Shown piece by piece: positions 37,176 through 46,361 of a DNA stretch of 64,000 nucleotides. Below the pieces are notes generated by a model that was not told the origin of the DNA, searched no databases, and worked only from the letters and a program-made list of their open reading frames with translations. Each line of letters opens with the position of its first letter. Positions within the stretch are counted from its first letter, which is position 1. Origin of the DNA: Agrobacterium larrymoorei. Its GTDB lineage: Bacteria > Pseudomonadota > Alphaproteobacteria > Rhizobiales > Rhizobiaceae. The stretch covers positions 131,001-195,000 of the forward strand of contig NZ_CP039691.1 in the NCBI RefSeq assembly GCF_005145045.1. Reading direction: 5' to 3'. The position numbers and the translations under genes are program-made.

Positions 37176-37204
37176 CCCGCGCGCTCCCCGCCCGCGGGTT
37201 TTCT
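37176..37204 (+). terminator. Terminator of rirA
   Basis: CCCGCG (37176-37181) pairs with CGCGGG (37193-37198), followed by TTTTCTTTT. Confidence 0.75.
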
Positions 37205-37286
37205 TTTATTCGCCAAGGTTGCTTTTGGCGGCGGAACAGGCGCAAATGCCGTCTCGCCTGCCTTTTCATGATTCTTTTGTAACGCA

Positions 37287-38327
37287 ATGATCATCAAGCC
37301 GGAATTTCATAGCTTCGTCCTGACCGCAATCATCGGCAGTCTTGGCGCCCTCATTGCGACGATCATTGGCCTTCCCGCTCCATTCCTCTGCGGTCCGGCC
37401 CTTGCGGTAACCATGGCCGGTTTTCTGGGCCTCAAGCTCTCCGTACCCACCATCCTGCGAAACGCCAGTTTCGTGGTCGTCGGTATTTCGATGGGCACGA
37501 ACATCACGCCGGAAGTATTCGATGCCGCCAGAGCCTGGCCACTGAGCTTCGTGGCGGTGCTGCTGACGGTCGTCATATTGCTCTATGTCGCCTACTGGAT
37601 TCTCCGCTTCGGCTTCGGTTACGACCACACCACTGCCATGCTCAGCGCTTCGCCAGGTCATCTCAGCTACATTATCAGTTTGACGGCGGAGACCAAGAGC
37701 GATCTTGCGACGGTCAGCGTCATCCAGAGCGTGCGCGTACTGGCATTGACACTCGCCGTCCCCTTAATCGTGGAATATCTGGAACTGATCAGCACCGAGC
37801 CTTCCGCTCTTGCGCCGCCGATGCACCCCTTTGTTCTAGGCTTCACCATTGTCGCATCGCTGGGGCTGGGCTGGCTTTTTCTGCGCCTCCGGTTCCCTGC
37901 GGCGCTCCTTCTCGGTGGCGTTGCCATCTCCATTGGAACGCATGTTACTGGAATGACCACCGGCGGCGTTCCCGGCTGGATGAGCATTCCGACCTATGTG
38001 GTATTGGGCAGCCTTATCGGCACTCGTTTTTCCCGCGCTTCCCTGCGGGATATGCGAAAAGCTTTTCTGGCAGGCGGCGTCGTCACTTTGGCCGTCATGC
38101 TGCTCGCTTCCATCGTTGCCCTCTTGGTCTCAAACCTCACCGGCGTACCGCTGAACGCGGTCATGATCGCGTTTTCTCCGGGAGGGCTGGAAACGATGGC
38201 AGCCATGGCCGTCATGATGCATGCCGATTCTGCCTATGTCGGGTCGCACCACGTCCTGCGCATGCTGTTCCTTTCCGTTCTGATGCCCTTCGTTCTTGGA
38301 AAGGACGCCCGACAGCGGTCGGATTAA
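37287..38327 (+). CDS. AbrB family membrane protein
   Basis: 346 residues with about ten membrane segments in two repeats. Each has the family pattern (LPAPFLCGPALAVTMAGFLGLKL; FPAALLLGGVAISIGTHVTGM) and the motifs SASPGHLSYIISL and FSPGGLETMAAMAV. The AbrB family (PF05145) is a set of putative transporters of unknown substrate, once labelled ammonia monooxygenase in error. It is monocistronic, convergent with the flavin oxidoreductase and overlapping its stop by 4 bp. Confidence 0.88.
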   Translation: MIIKPEFHSFVLTAIIGSLGALIATIIGLPAPFLCGPALAVTMAGFLGLKLSVPTILRNASFVVVGISMGTNITPEVFDAARAWPLSFVAVLLTVVILLYVAYWILRFGFGYDHTTAMLSASPGHLSYIISLTAETKSDLATVSVIQSVRVLALTLAVPLIVEYLELISTEPSALAPPMHPFVLGFTIVASLGLGWLFLRLRFPAALLLGGVAISIGTHVTGMTTGGVPGWMSIPTYVVLGSLIGTRFSRASLRDMRKAFLAGGVVTLAVMLLASIVALLVSNLTGVPLNAVMIAFSPGGLETMAAMAVMMHADSAYVGSHHVLRMLFLSVLMPFVLGKDARQRSD

Positions 38328-39691
38328 TGTGCGGGCTTCATATCGTCGAACACCGTCGGAATAAGCTCTGATACCGTCGGGTGGATATGCATGGCGCGCG
38401 TGATCATTGTGTAGGGTTTGCGGGCATACATCACATCCAGAATGCTTTGCACCGCTTCATCCCCGCCGGTTCCAAGAATGGATGCGCCGAGAATTTCGTC
38501 GGTTCCGGCGTCAGCAATCACCTTCATGAAGCCGAGTGTCTCCCCCTTTTCGACGGCACGACCGACCCGGCTCATGGGGCGTGTACCGAGAAGGAGTTTA
38601 CGGCCCGTGGCACGCGCCTCGCGTTCCGTCATGCCCACCCTCCCAAGCGGCGGGTCTATATAGAGCGCAAAGGTCTTGATCCGGTCGCTTACCTTGCGAT
38701 CATCCCCATCGAGAAGGTTGGCTGCGACGATCTCGAAATCATTGTAGGATGTGTGCGTGAAGGCACCTTGTCCGTTGCAGTCTCCCAGCGCGTAGATGTG
38801 ATCGATATTGGTTTTCAGCCGGTCATCCACCCCGATGAAGCCCTTCGCATCAAGCTCCACGCCAGCCTTTTCCAGCCCCAGATCATCCGTGTTCGGTCTT
38901 CGACCGGTTGCGATCAGCACATGGGAAGCCTCTACCGCGTCATCGCCAATGGCGATTTTGACACCGGCCCCGTGCTTGGAAAAGCTCAGCGTTTTGGCGT
39001 TCAAGCGAATATCGATGCCCTCATCTGCCAGAATGTCCTTCACCGCAGCCGATACATCCTCATCCTCATGTCCGATCAAACGCGGGCCGCGCTCGATGAC
39101 CGTGACGTTCGAGCCGAAGCGGCGAAACATCTGGGCGAATTCCAGTGCGATATAGCTGCCGCCGATGATTGCGAGATGCGCAGGCAACCTATCGAGATCG
39201 AGCAGCGAGACGTTGGTGAGGTATGGTATGCCCGGCAGGCCGGGATAATCCGGTATTGCAGCGCGACCGCCGGTGTTGATGAAAAACATGTCCGCTGTCA
39301 GCCGCGCGCCATCGACGCTTATGCTATGAGCGTCTTCGAAGCGCGCATGGCCTCTGATCAGAGTGCAGTTCTCCATTCCCTCCAGCCATGTTTCGTTGTT
39401 CTTCCGCGCGTTGAACCGCACTATGTCCTTGCGCGCCATAACCTTGGAAAAATCGATTTCCGGCTTCCCTTGAATGCGCACACCGTAATCTTCCGCCCGT
39501 GCTGCCATGTGAGCCGCATAAGCGCTTGCCACCATCGCCTTGGTCGGCATGCAGCCCGTGTTGACGCAGGTGCCGCCCACATGCTTGCGCTCGATGAGTG
39601 CGACCTTGCGACCAGCCTGCGTCAAACGCCCGGCAAGTGAAGGTCCTGCCTGCCCAGCCCCGATGATGATTGCGTCGAAATGCTTCGTCAT
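38324..39691 (-). CDS. Class I pyridine nucleotide-disulfide oxidoreductase (flavoprotein)
   Basis: About 455 residues. The N-terminal FAD motif is AIIIGAGQAGPSLAGRL, and the redox-active pair Cys42/Cys47 lies in GGTCVNTGCMPTKA. The NAD(P) fold is IIGGSYIALEFAQMFRRFGSNVTVIERG, a second FAD motif is YALGDCNGQGAFTHTSYND, and the C-terminal acid-base motif is HIHPTVSELIP. This is the mercuric-reductase/lipoamide-dehydrogenase group. No MerA metal domain or C-terminal cysteine pair is present, so mercury reduction is unlikely and the substrate is open. The ATG overlaps the stop of DUF4126 (ATGA). Confidence 0.88.
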   Translation of the reverse strand: MTKHFDAIIIGAGQAGPSLAGRLTQAGRKVALIERKHVGGTCVNTGCMPTKAMVASAYAAHMAARAEDYGVRIQGKPEIDFSKVMARKDIVRFNARKNNETWLEGMENCTLIRGHARFEDAHSISVDGARLTADMFFINTGGRAAIPDYPGLPGIPYLTNVSLLDLDRLPAHLAIIGGSYIALEFAQMFRRFGSNVTVIERGPRLIGHEDEDVSAAVKDILADEGIDIRLNAKTLSFSKHGAGVKIAIGDDAVEASHVLIATGRRPNTDDLGLEKAGVELDAKGFIGVDDRLKTNIDHIYALGDCNGQGAFTHTSYNDFEIVAANLLDGDDRKVSDRIKTFALYIDPPLGRVGMTEREARATGRKLLLGTRPMSRVGRAVEKGETLGFMKVIADAGTDEILGASILGTGGDEAVQSILDVMYARKPYTMITRAMHIHPTVSELIPTVFDDMKPAH

Positions 39692-40155
39692 GAGAAAAAG
39701 GTCACCACCCATAAAGCCAGAAGAACGGCGATCGCATCTTCGAGAATGGCAATCGGCAAATCCTTGCCGCCGATGGCAGCGACGAGACGTTTTCTCCCCT
39801 CATAGCCACCGAGCGTGCCAAGGACCGAACCCATGACACCCGCAATCAACCCGAGAACAAGCGAACCGCCGATCGTTCCGATGACTGCTCCGCAAAACGC
39901 GCCGCTGAGGATACGCGCGCCAAACTGTTGAGGGACCGTGCGGCTTGGCGTTCCGGGGAGTTGGTCGGTCACGAACTCGACCAGGGCCAGCACGACAAAA
40001 ATCGCAACCGCAAGCCAGTGCCCCAAGAAGGCCGCCCAACTATCGGCAAGTTTGAGCCAACCGAGATAGGCGGCAATACTGATGGCTGCCGGGGCTGTCA
40101 TGGTTCTAAGCCCGGAAACGAAACCGATCAGAACCGTCATCATGAAGAGCACCAT
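39688..40155 (-). CDS. DUF4126 family membrane protein
   Basis: About 155 residues with four or five hydrophobic, glycine-rich segments: MTVLIGFVSGLRTMTAPAAI, GHWLAVAIFVVLALVEFVTDQLPGTPSRT, SGAFCGAVIGTIGGSLVLGLIAGVMGSVLGTLGGY. The GLRTMTAPA and DQLPGTPSRT motifs mark DUF4126. Function unknown. GGAG supports the 40155 start. Coupling to the disulfide oxidoreductase suggests a shared role. Confidence 0.8.
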   Translation of the reverse strand: MVLFMMTVLIGFVSGLRTMTAPAAISIAAYLGWLKLADSWAAFLGHWLAVAIFVVLALVEFVTDQLPGTPSRTVPQQFGARILSGAFCGAVIGTIGGSLVLGLIAGVMGSVLGTLGGYEGRKRLVAAIGGKDLPIAILEDAIAVLLALWVVTFFS

Positions 40156-40371
40156 GCGCAATCTCCAATGTTCTAACTGTCGAAGCGATCGTCGGGAAGC
40201 AGTATGGTCTGGCGTATAATTAGAGACTGTGCATAAATCGAAATTCGAATGCAACCTTTTTGCTCTCGACTTCGTTACAGCTGACTGAACCGGGGACACA
40301 TCTCACATCGTTAGCCAGACAGAAACGAGGGATTGCCCTGCCCGCCGAACCGTTCCGAGTGGAGAATGCCC

Positions 40372-41283
40372 ATGAACCGTTTGATGAAGCTGGCTGGCGC
40401 TGGATTTGCGCTTGCTCTCTATGCCTCGATTGCACATGCACAGGTCGTCGTCTCGTCCAAGATCGATACCGAAGGCAGTGTGCTGGGCAACATCATCCAG
40501 TCAGTTCTCAACGTCAATAATATCGCCACGACCGACCGCATTCAGCTGGGCGCAACCCCCGTCGTCCGCAAGGCGATTACGGCAGGTGAAATCGACATTT
40601 ACCCGGAATATACCGGCAACGCCGCCTTCTTCTTCGAAAAGGCAGATGATCCGCTCTGGAAAGATTCGGCGAAAGCCTATGAAGAAGCCAAGACGCTGGA
40701 TTACGACGCCAACAAGATCGTCTGGCTCACCCCTTCGCCGGCTAACAACACCTGGGGCATTGCAGTTCGCAAGGACGTGGCTGAGAAGAACAATCTGAAG
40801 ACGCTGAGCGACCTCGGTAAATATGTGTCTGGCGGTGGCCAGATCGTGCTTGCCGCATCGTCGGAATTCGTGAACTCGGCAGCGGCACTTCCTGCATTCC
40901 AGAAGACCTATGACTTTACGCTTAAGCCAGAGCAGCTGATTACGCTTTCGGGTGGCGATACGGCGGCGACCATTGCGGCTGCAGCCAACCAGACGAACAA
41001 TGCCAATGCCGCCATGGTCTATGGCACAGATGGCGGCATCGCGCCGTCCGGTCTTGTCGTTCTGGAAGACGACAAGCATGTCCAGCCGGTCTATCAGCCT
41101 GCGCCGATCATCCGTGAAACGGTATTGAAAGAGCACCCGGATATCGAGAAAATCCTCAAGCCTGTCTTCGAAAAGCTCGATCTCGCGACACTTCAGGAGC
41201 TCAATGGTCGCGTTCAGGTCGGTGGCGAGCAGGCTAAAGCCGTGGCGTTGGACTTCCTGACCAAAAACGGCTTCGTGAAATAA
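40372..41283 (+). CDS. osmF: OsmF/YehZ-type ABC substrate-binding protein
   Basis: 303 residues. A signal peptide (AGAGFALALYASIAHAQ) precedes an OpuAC-type fold: VVVSSKIDTEGSVLGNIIQSVLN, ATPVVRKAITAGEIDIYPEYTGNAAFF, WLTPSPANNTWGIAVRKDVAE and NNANAAMVYGTDGGIAP. It is the binding protein of a quaternary-amine-type importer. Gene order is the same as E. coli yehZYXW. GGAGA lies 6 nt before the ATG at 40372. With hutC at the end of the run, a histidine-related ligand is possible, but the protein itself does not show it. Confidence 0.88.
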   Translation: MNRLMKLAGAGFALALYASIAHAQVVVSSKIDTEGSVLGNIIQSVLNVNNIATTDRIQLGATPVVRKAITAGEIDIYPEYTGNAAFFFEKADDPLWKDSAKAYEEAKTLDYDANKIVWLTPSPANNTWGIAVRKDVAEKNNLKTLSDLGKYVSGGGQIVLAASSEFVNSAAALPAFQKTYDFTLKPEQLITLSGGDTAATIAAAANQTNNANAAMVYGTDGGIAPSGLVVLEDDKHVQPVYQPAPIIRETVLKEHPDIEKILKPVFEKLDLATLQELNGRVQVGGEQAKAVALDFLTKNGFVK

Positions 41284-41292
41284 GAGGCGACA

Positions 41293-42483
41293 TTGCAGCA
41301 CGCCTTGCGCAAGCCGCAGATCATTTCGTTCAATCCCGATAAGGTCGGCGTTTTGATCTGCGCGCTGCTGCTTTACGCGGTCTTCATCCCGCCCTTCGTC
41401 AGTTTTCGTGCAAACCGTATCGTGCAGGGTGAGGCCCGTTTCCTACTCGACAGCTTGCCCGGCGCGGCAGGCGATTGTTTCATAGGCATCGTTCTTATCG
41501 CCGCCCTTACAGCGGTCTTTGTTGCCGACACCAAGCTGCGCTTACTTTTGGCATTTATCGGTCTGGCCGCGCTTTCTGTGTCTATCGGTGTTTCCGCCTC
41601 CTTTCTGATCCCGCCGGATAACACCTATGCCCGCGTTTCTGCTGCAAGCGGCTTCTGGTTGCTGCTTGCAGGACTGGTGGTGATGGCGACCGATGCCATA
41701 GCCCGTCTCGACCCTAAACCGATCATCCGGGTCGTTCTTCTGCTTCTCGCGCTTGCCCTGTTGGCCGCCATTCTCCTTTCGGGTCTGTGGAATGACCTGT
41801 CGGTGATGAAGGAATATCAGAGCCGGGCGGACATATTCTGGACGGAAGCGTTGCGGCATGTCCAGCTTGCAATCGGCTCGCTTTTTGCCGCTACCGTCGT
41901 GGGCATCCCGGTGGGCGTGCTTTGCTTCAAGGTGAAGCGACTGCGCGCCGCGGTGCTGAACTGTCTCAACATTGTCCAGACCATCCCCTCCATTGCGCTC
42001 TTCGGTATTCTCATCGCGCCGCTCGGCTGGATCGCCGCCAACGTGCCCGGCGCATCGGACATCGGCATTCGAGGCATCGGTATGGCGCCTGCCTTCGTTG
42101 CGCTCTTTCTCTATTCGCTGCTGCCCGTCGTTTCCAACACGGTCGTTGGCCTCGATGGCGTCTCACCTTCCGTCCGGGAGGCGGCACGCGGGCTTGGCAT
42201 GACCGGTTTTCAGCGGCTGTTGAGGGTCGAGTTTCCGCTTGCGCTTCCCATCATTCTCACCGGTATCCGCATCGTGCTCGTGCAGAATATCGGCCTTGCG
42301 ACGATTGCAGCGCTGATCGGCGGTGGTGGCTTTGGCGTCTTCGTCTTTCAGGGCATAGGCCAGACTGCGATGGATCTCGTGCTTCTCGGAACGATCCCCA
42401 CGGTCGTTCTGGGATTTGCAGCGGCCATCCTTCTCGATGCCCTGATCGACAGCAACCTCTTGTCGCGAGGAAAAGCACGATGA
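41293..42483 (+). CDS. yehY: YehY-type ABC transporter permease
   Basis: 396 residues. About five extra N-terminal membrane helices (residues 20-170) precede a binding-protein-dependent permease domain with the EAA loop (VREAARGLGMTGFQRLLRVEFPLALPIILTGIRI). The long N-terminus is usual for YehY. The start is a TTG at 41293 with GAGG before it. It ends in an ATGA overlap with the ATPase gene. Confidence 0.88.
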   Translation: MQHALRKPQIISFNPDKVGVLICALLLYAVFIPPFVSFRANRIVQGEARFLLDSLPGAAGDCFIGIVLIAALTAVFVADTKLRLLLAFIGLAALSVSIGVSASFLIPPDNTYARVSAASGFWLLLAGLVVMATDAIARLDPKPIIRVVLLLLALALLAAILLSGLWNDLSVMKEYQSRADIFWTEALRHVQLAIGSLFAATVVGIPVGVLCFKVKRLRAAVLNCLNIVQTIPSIALFGILIAPLGWIAANVPGASDIGIRGIGMAPAFVALFLYSLLPVVSNTVVGLDGVSPSVREAARGLGMTGFQRLLRVEFPLALPIILTGIRIVLVQNIGLATIAALIGGGGFGVFVFQGIGQTAMDLVLLGTIPTVVLGFAAAILLDALIDSNLLSRGKAR

Positions 42484-43418
42484 TCGAAATCGACAACCTC
42501 ACCAAAAGGTATGACGACACGACGGTTGTCGATGCCGTATCGCTGACGATGCAGCCTCGCAGCGTCACCGTCATCGTCGGCACCTCCGGCTCCGGCAAGA
42601 CAACGCTTCTGCGTATGATCAATCGCCTCGTGGAGCCCACTTCCGGGGCCATTCGCATCGACGGGCACGACATTCTGGATATGCCAGGCTTCCAGCTTCG
42701 CCGTAGTATCGGTTATGCGATCCAGGGACATGGGCTTTTCCCGCACCGGACCGTGGCGCAAAACATCGCGACCGTGCCGGAGCTTCTGGGTTGGGACCGC
42801 CAACGGATCGATGCCAAGGTGGAAGAACTGCTCGCGCTGTTTCAGCTTGAACCCGCATCCTACGCGCATCGCTTTCCCAATGAATTGTCAGGTGGACAGC
42901 AGCAGCGCGTCGGTGTGGCGCGGGCGCTGGCGGCAGAGCCGAATATTCTTCTGATGGACGAGCCCTTTGGGGCACTCGACCCGATCATCCGCGCAAAGGC
43001 GCAGGAAGATCTGCTTGCCATCCAGAAGAAGCTTGGCGTCACCATCATCCTCGTCACGCATGACATGGATGAGGCTTTCCATCTCGCGGATCGCATTGCC
43101 GTCATGGACAAGGGAAAGATTGTCCAGTACGGGCCACCCGCCGATCTGGTCCTCAACCCCGCAACCGATTTCGTCCGCACCATGATCGGCGAGCGCGAGC
43201 GGCCATTGAGGCTGCTTTCGGTAGCGACGGTTTCCGATATTATCGAGCCGGGTGAGGCGGAAGGCGAACCCTTGCAGGAGGATTTGAGCCAGCGCGACGC
43301 GCTGTCCGCCATGCTATGGGCAGGTCGCGATTATCTTCCGGTCGTCAGTGCGTCGGGCGAAAAACGCGGACGTATCCGACGCGAAACCCTGTTGCAGCAG
43401 GCAGCGGGACACGCATGA
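42480..43418 (+). CDS. yehX: YehX/OpuCA-type ABC transporter ATPase
   Basis: 312 residues. Walker A is GTSGSGKTTLL, the signature [15 protein letters not shown], Walker B ILLMDEPFGALD and the switch VTHDMDEAF. The 70 or so C-terminal residues (about 240-312) carry a CBS-like tail ending DYLPVVSASGEKRGRIRRETLL, as in OpuCA/ProV proteins, where it can sense ionic strength. The ATG at 42480 overlaps the yehY stop. Confidence 0.92.
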   Translation: MIEIDNLTKRYDDTTVVDAVSLTMQPRSVTVIVGTSGSGKTTLLRMINRLVEPTSGAIRIDGHDILDMPGFQLRRSIGYAIQGHGLFPHRTVAQNIATVPELLGWDRQRIDAKVEELLALFQLEPASYAHRFPNELSGGQQQRVGVARALAAEPNILLMDEPFGALDPIIRAKAQEDLLAIQKKLGVTIILVTHDMDEAFHLADRIAVMDKGKIVQYGPPADLVLNPATDFVRTMIGERERPLRLLSVATVSDIIEPGEAEGEPLQEDLSQRDALSAMLWAGRDYLPVVSASGEKRGRIRRETLLQQAAGHA

Positions 43419-43446
43419 CGGCTGGTTACGAAACGGGGACGCATGC

Positions 43447-44187
43447 ATGAAAAGGCTGCTTGCGCCGATCCTTCTGGTTGCCCTTGCCATCCTGCTCCTG
43501 GCGTTCCTCCTAAAGCCGGAAGCCTTCAGCGTCATCTTCGCGCCGCTGGTGCAGACCAACGCGCCCGCCATCTACACGCAGGCAAATCTCCTGTCGCTGA
43601 CGCTGTCGCATCTCGCCATTGTCGGGATCGCCACGGGCTGTGCAATCCTAATCGCCACGACGCTTGCCATCCTCGTCAGCCGACCATTCGGGCGCGAATT
43701 CCTGCCGCTGTCTCGCAGCATCGTCAATATCGGTCAGACCTTTCCGCCAGTTGCAGTTCTGGCGCTGGCGGTGCCGATCATGGGTTTCGGGCAGAAGCCG
43801 ACACTCGTTGCGCTGTTTCTCTACGCACTCCTGCCAATCTTCGAGAACACTCTGACCGGGCTGACGACCCTCCCCCCATCCATCATAGAAGCCGCCCGTG
43901 GCGCAGGTATGACCGGATGGCAGCGGCTTTGGCGGGTGGAGATACCGCTGGCACTTCCAGCCATACTCGCCGGTATCCGCCTTTCCGCCGTCATCAGCCT
44001 GTCCACCGCCACCATCGGTTCGACAGTTGCCGCGAGAACGCTGGGCGAAGTCATCATTGCCGGGCTCCAGTCCAACAACCTCGCCTTTATTCTCCAAGGC
44101 GGACTTATCGTGGCCGCGCTTGCGGTTTTGATCCACAGCGGGCTGTCTATGCTGGAGGCCAGAGCCGCCCGGCATATAGCAACGTGA
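43447..44187 (+). CDS. yehW: YehW-type ABC transporter permease
   Basis: 246 residues with six membrane segments and the EAA loop IIEAARGAGMTGWQRLWRVEIPLALPAILAGIRLSAVISLSTATIGSTV. It is the second permease of the importer. The ATG at 43447 has GGGG upstream and lies 28 bp after the ATPase gene. The stop codon sits in a 14-bp palindrome described separately. Confidence 0.9.
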   Translation: MKRLLAPILLVALAILLLAFLLKPEAFSVIFAPLVQTNAPAIYTQANLLSLTLSHLAIVGIATGCAILIATTLAILVSRPFGREFLPLSRSIVNIGQTFPPVAVLALAVPIMGFGQKPTLVALFLYALLPIFENTLTGLTTLPPSIIEAARGAGMTGWQRLWRVEIPLALPAILAGIRLSAVISLSTATIGSTVAARTLGEVIIAGLQSNNLAFILQGGLIVAALAVLIHSGLSMLEARAARHIAT

Positions 44188-44219
44188 GCCATGGCTCATT
44201 GCGACCGTCGCCCATGGCT
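44185..44219. promoter_or_regulatory. Paired CCATGG palindromes upstream of hutC
   Basis: TGAGCCATGGCTCA (44185-44198) is a perfect 14-bp palindrome; GCCCATGGCTA follows. The two CCATGG centres are 23 bp apart, about two helical turns, on one DNA face. Possible operator for hutC or another regulator; not the TATGTATATACATA type. Confidence 0.35.
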
Positions 44220-44269
44220 AAGTGTTGGAGAGGGTGATATCAGGCGGTCCGTGAAACGGGGCAAACCGA

Positions 44270-45004
44270 ATGGCTGAAGCTGGGGTAACGCAGGATAAAT
44301 CTTTGCACGAGCGCATTATGAGCGACGTGGAAGGCCGTATCCTGTCCGGCGAATGGCCGCCTGGATACCGTATTCCCTTCGAGCACGAATTGACCCTGGA
44401 ATATGGCTGTTCGCGCATGACGGTGAACAAGGCGCTGACAGAACTGGTCAAGAAAGGCCTCATCGAGCGCCGCCGCCGTTCAGGTAGTTTCGTCACGCAG
44501 CCACATGCGCAATCCGCCGTGCTGGAAATTCACGATATTCAGCGTGAAGTTCAGGATATGGGCCTGGCATACGCCTATAAACTCGATCATCGCGAAATGA
44601 GAAAAGCGAGCGCTGAGGACCGTGCGCAGCTCGAGGTCAAGGCAGGCGCCGTCGTTCTTAGCATCACCTGCAGGCATTTTACCGGCGACGTTCCCTTCTG
44701 TCTGGAGGAGCGCACGATCAATGTTTCTTCCGTGCCGGAAGCGAAAGAGGCGGATTTCACGCATATCGGCCCCGGCACATGGCTGTTGCAGATGGTGCCG
44801 TGGAGCGCTGCCGAACACCGGATTCGCGCGGTTTCGGCGGATCGTAGGGTGGCGGAAGCGCTGGCCATCCCCACCGGCACCGCATGCCTCGTCATCGAAC
44901 GGCGCACTTGGAATGGCCAGACCTATATCACCCACGTCACGGTGACCTACCCCGGAGACCGCCACGAACTGGTGGCGCAATTCCTCCCCACGCAGCAGAG
45001 TTGA
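44270..45004 (+). CDS. hutC: HutC histidine-utilisation repressor (GntR family)
   Basis: 244 residues. A GntR winged helix (HERIMSDVEGRILSGEWPPGYRIPFEHELTLEYGCSRMTVNKALTELVKKGLIERRRRSGSFV) is followed by a UTRA ligand domain with the HutC-specific endings FTHIGPGTWLLQMVPWSAAEHRIRAV, LVIERRTWNGQTYITHVTVTYPGDRHEL. Known HutC proteins bind urocanate and release the hut operators. It is unusual in lying 12-18 kb from hutF-hutIHGUD, behind an ABC importer. A terminator follows. Confidence 0.92.
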   Translation: MAEAGVTQDKSLHERIMSDVEGRILSGEWPPGYRIPFEHELTLEYGCSRMTVNKALTELVKKGLIERRRRSGSFVTQPHAQSAVLEIHDIQREVQDMGLAYAYKLDHREMRKASAEDRAQLEVKAGAVVLSITCRHFTGDVPFCLEERTINVSSVPEAKEADFTHIGPGTWLLQMVPWSAAEHRIRAVSADRRVAEALAIPTGTACLVIERRTWNGQTYITHVTVTYPGDRHELVAQFLPTQQS

Positions 45005-45030
45005 CCTCACAAATAATTCAACTCTTACTT

Positions 45031-45057
45031 GAGCGGGCGCTCAAACGCTCTTTTTTT
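45031..45057 (+). terminator. Terminator of hutC
   Basis: GAGCG (45031-45035) pairs with CGCTC (45046-45050), followed directly by seven T. A competing stem TTGAGC/GCTCAA overlaps it. Confidence 0.7.
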
Positions 45058-45217
45058 GTAAAAGAAGAGTTTACAGCTCCGGTTTCCACACTGTATTAGT
45101 TGCCAATCTTACTCCACTTTATCGAGAGACGGGCAAGGCATGCCTGCGACGTGATGGCAGTGGGACCTACCGACGAACTTCATCGTCGGACAGCGTGTGA
45201 AACTCGGGAATATTTTG

Positions 45218-46357
45218 ATGGCAGCCGGAAACTCGATCCTCTCGTCGCACCTTATCAAGACGCCACGTCTTGGAGCCCGCAATATGGTTCTGGCGTTGGC
45301 GGTGATGTCGGCCATGTCTTCGACGGCGGCTTTTGCGCAGGCACCAGCACCGGCTCCGGTTGAGAACACGCAGCCCGCTACCCAATCATCCGAGCCTCAG
45401 CAACAGGTGGCGCCTGCCACGACCGCCGAGCCTTCTGCGCCTGCTCAGCAACCCACGTCGCAAGCTGGGCAGCCACCGGCTGCAACCACGCCAGCCGAGC
45501 CCGCACCAGCCGCACCGGCTGGCGAAACTCCCGTTCAAGCACCCTCTGCGCAGCCTTCTGCTGCCGATCCAGCGCTTCAAGCCGCTCCGGCTGCCCCGGC
45601 ACCGGTTGATGTCGATAGTGGCGCGCGCGCCGATATTCCCCATAATCTTTCCCCTTGGGGCATGTTCATGGCCGCCGACTGGGTGGTCAAGAGCGTGATG
45701 ATCGGACTTGCCATCGCCTCCCTCATCACCTGGACGGTCTGGCTTGCAAAGACGGTAGAGCTCGCGGGTGCCCGCGTTCGGGCCGGTTCGACGCTGAAGA
45801 TCATTCACAAGGCAAAGACGCTTTCCGAAGCGACGGACGCCGTGGAAAAGAAGGGCGGCCCGGCGGCCCTGATGCTGCGCATGGCGACGCATGAAATGAA
45901 GCTGTCCGACGCCGTGGTGGAACACACGGATGGCGGTGGCATCAAGGAGCGCGTCACCTCCATTCTTTCGCGCATTGAAACCCATGCCGGTCGCCGCATG
46001 TCGCGTGGTACTGGCGTTCTGGCGTCCATCGGCTCGGTTTCGCCTTTCGTCGGTCTGTTCGGTACCGTCTGGGGCATCATGAATTCCTTCATCAGCATCT
46101 CGGAATCGCAGACCACCAACCTGGCCGTCGTCGCCCCGGGCATTGCCGAAGCTCTGCTTGCAACGGCCATCGGGCTTGTCGCGGCCATTCCGGCAGTGGT
46201 GATCTACAACGTCTTTGCCCGTTCTATCACTGGCTATCGCCATCTGCTGGCCGATGTCGCCGCTGGGGTAGAGCGTCTCGTCAGCCGTGATCTGGATTTC
46301 CGTCGCATTCCGCCCGGCGGCGCAGTAAAGCCCGCCGTTTCTCTGGTAGGGCGCTAA
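45218..46357 (+). CDS. exbB: ExbB, TonB-system proton channel
   Basis: About 379 residues from ATG 45218 (an in-frame GTG lies at 45197). A signal-like helix ending AAFAQ precedes a long Pro/Ala/Gln-rich periplasmic stretch (about residues 40-140), typical of alphaproteobacterial ExbB. The MotA/ExbB core follows with three membrane helices ([71 protein letters not shown]). With ExbD it uses the proton gradient to energise TonB for siderophore, haem or vitamin B12 uptake. Confidence 0.93.
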   Translation: MAAGNSILSSHLIKTPRLGARNMVLALAVMSAMSSTAAFAQAPAPAPVENTQPATQSSEPQQQVAPATTAEPSAPAQQPTSQAGQPPAATTPAEPAPAAPAGETPVQAPSAQPSAADPALQAAPAAPAPVDVDSGARADIPHNLSPWGMFMAADWVVKSVMIGLAIASLITWTVWLAKTVELAGARVRAGSTLKIIHKAKTLSEATDAVEKKGGPAALMLRMATHEMKLSDAVVEHTDGGGIKERVTSILSRIETHAGRRMSRGTGVLASIGSVSPFVGLFGTVWGIMNSFISISESQTTNLAVVAPGIAEALLATAIGLVAAIPAVVIYNVFARSITGYRHLLADVAAGVERLVSRDLDFRRIPPGGAVKPAVSLVGR

Positions 46358-46361
46358 GAAC

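Noticed and set aside
37287..38327. Ammonia monooxygenase
   Set aside because: AbrB-family proteins were sometimes given this name, but they are multi-pass membrane proteins without monooxygenase subunit features.
38381..39640. 419-codon plus-strand frame
   Set aside because: Shadow of the flavin disulfide oxidoreductase.
38324..39691. Mercuric reductase (merA)
   Set aside because: It has the GGTCVNTGCMPTK motif but no MerA metal-binding domain, no C-terminal cysteine pair and no mer neighbours.
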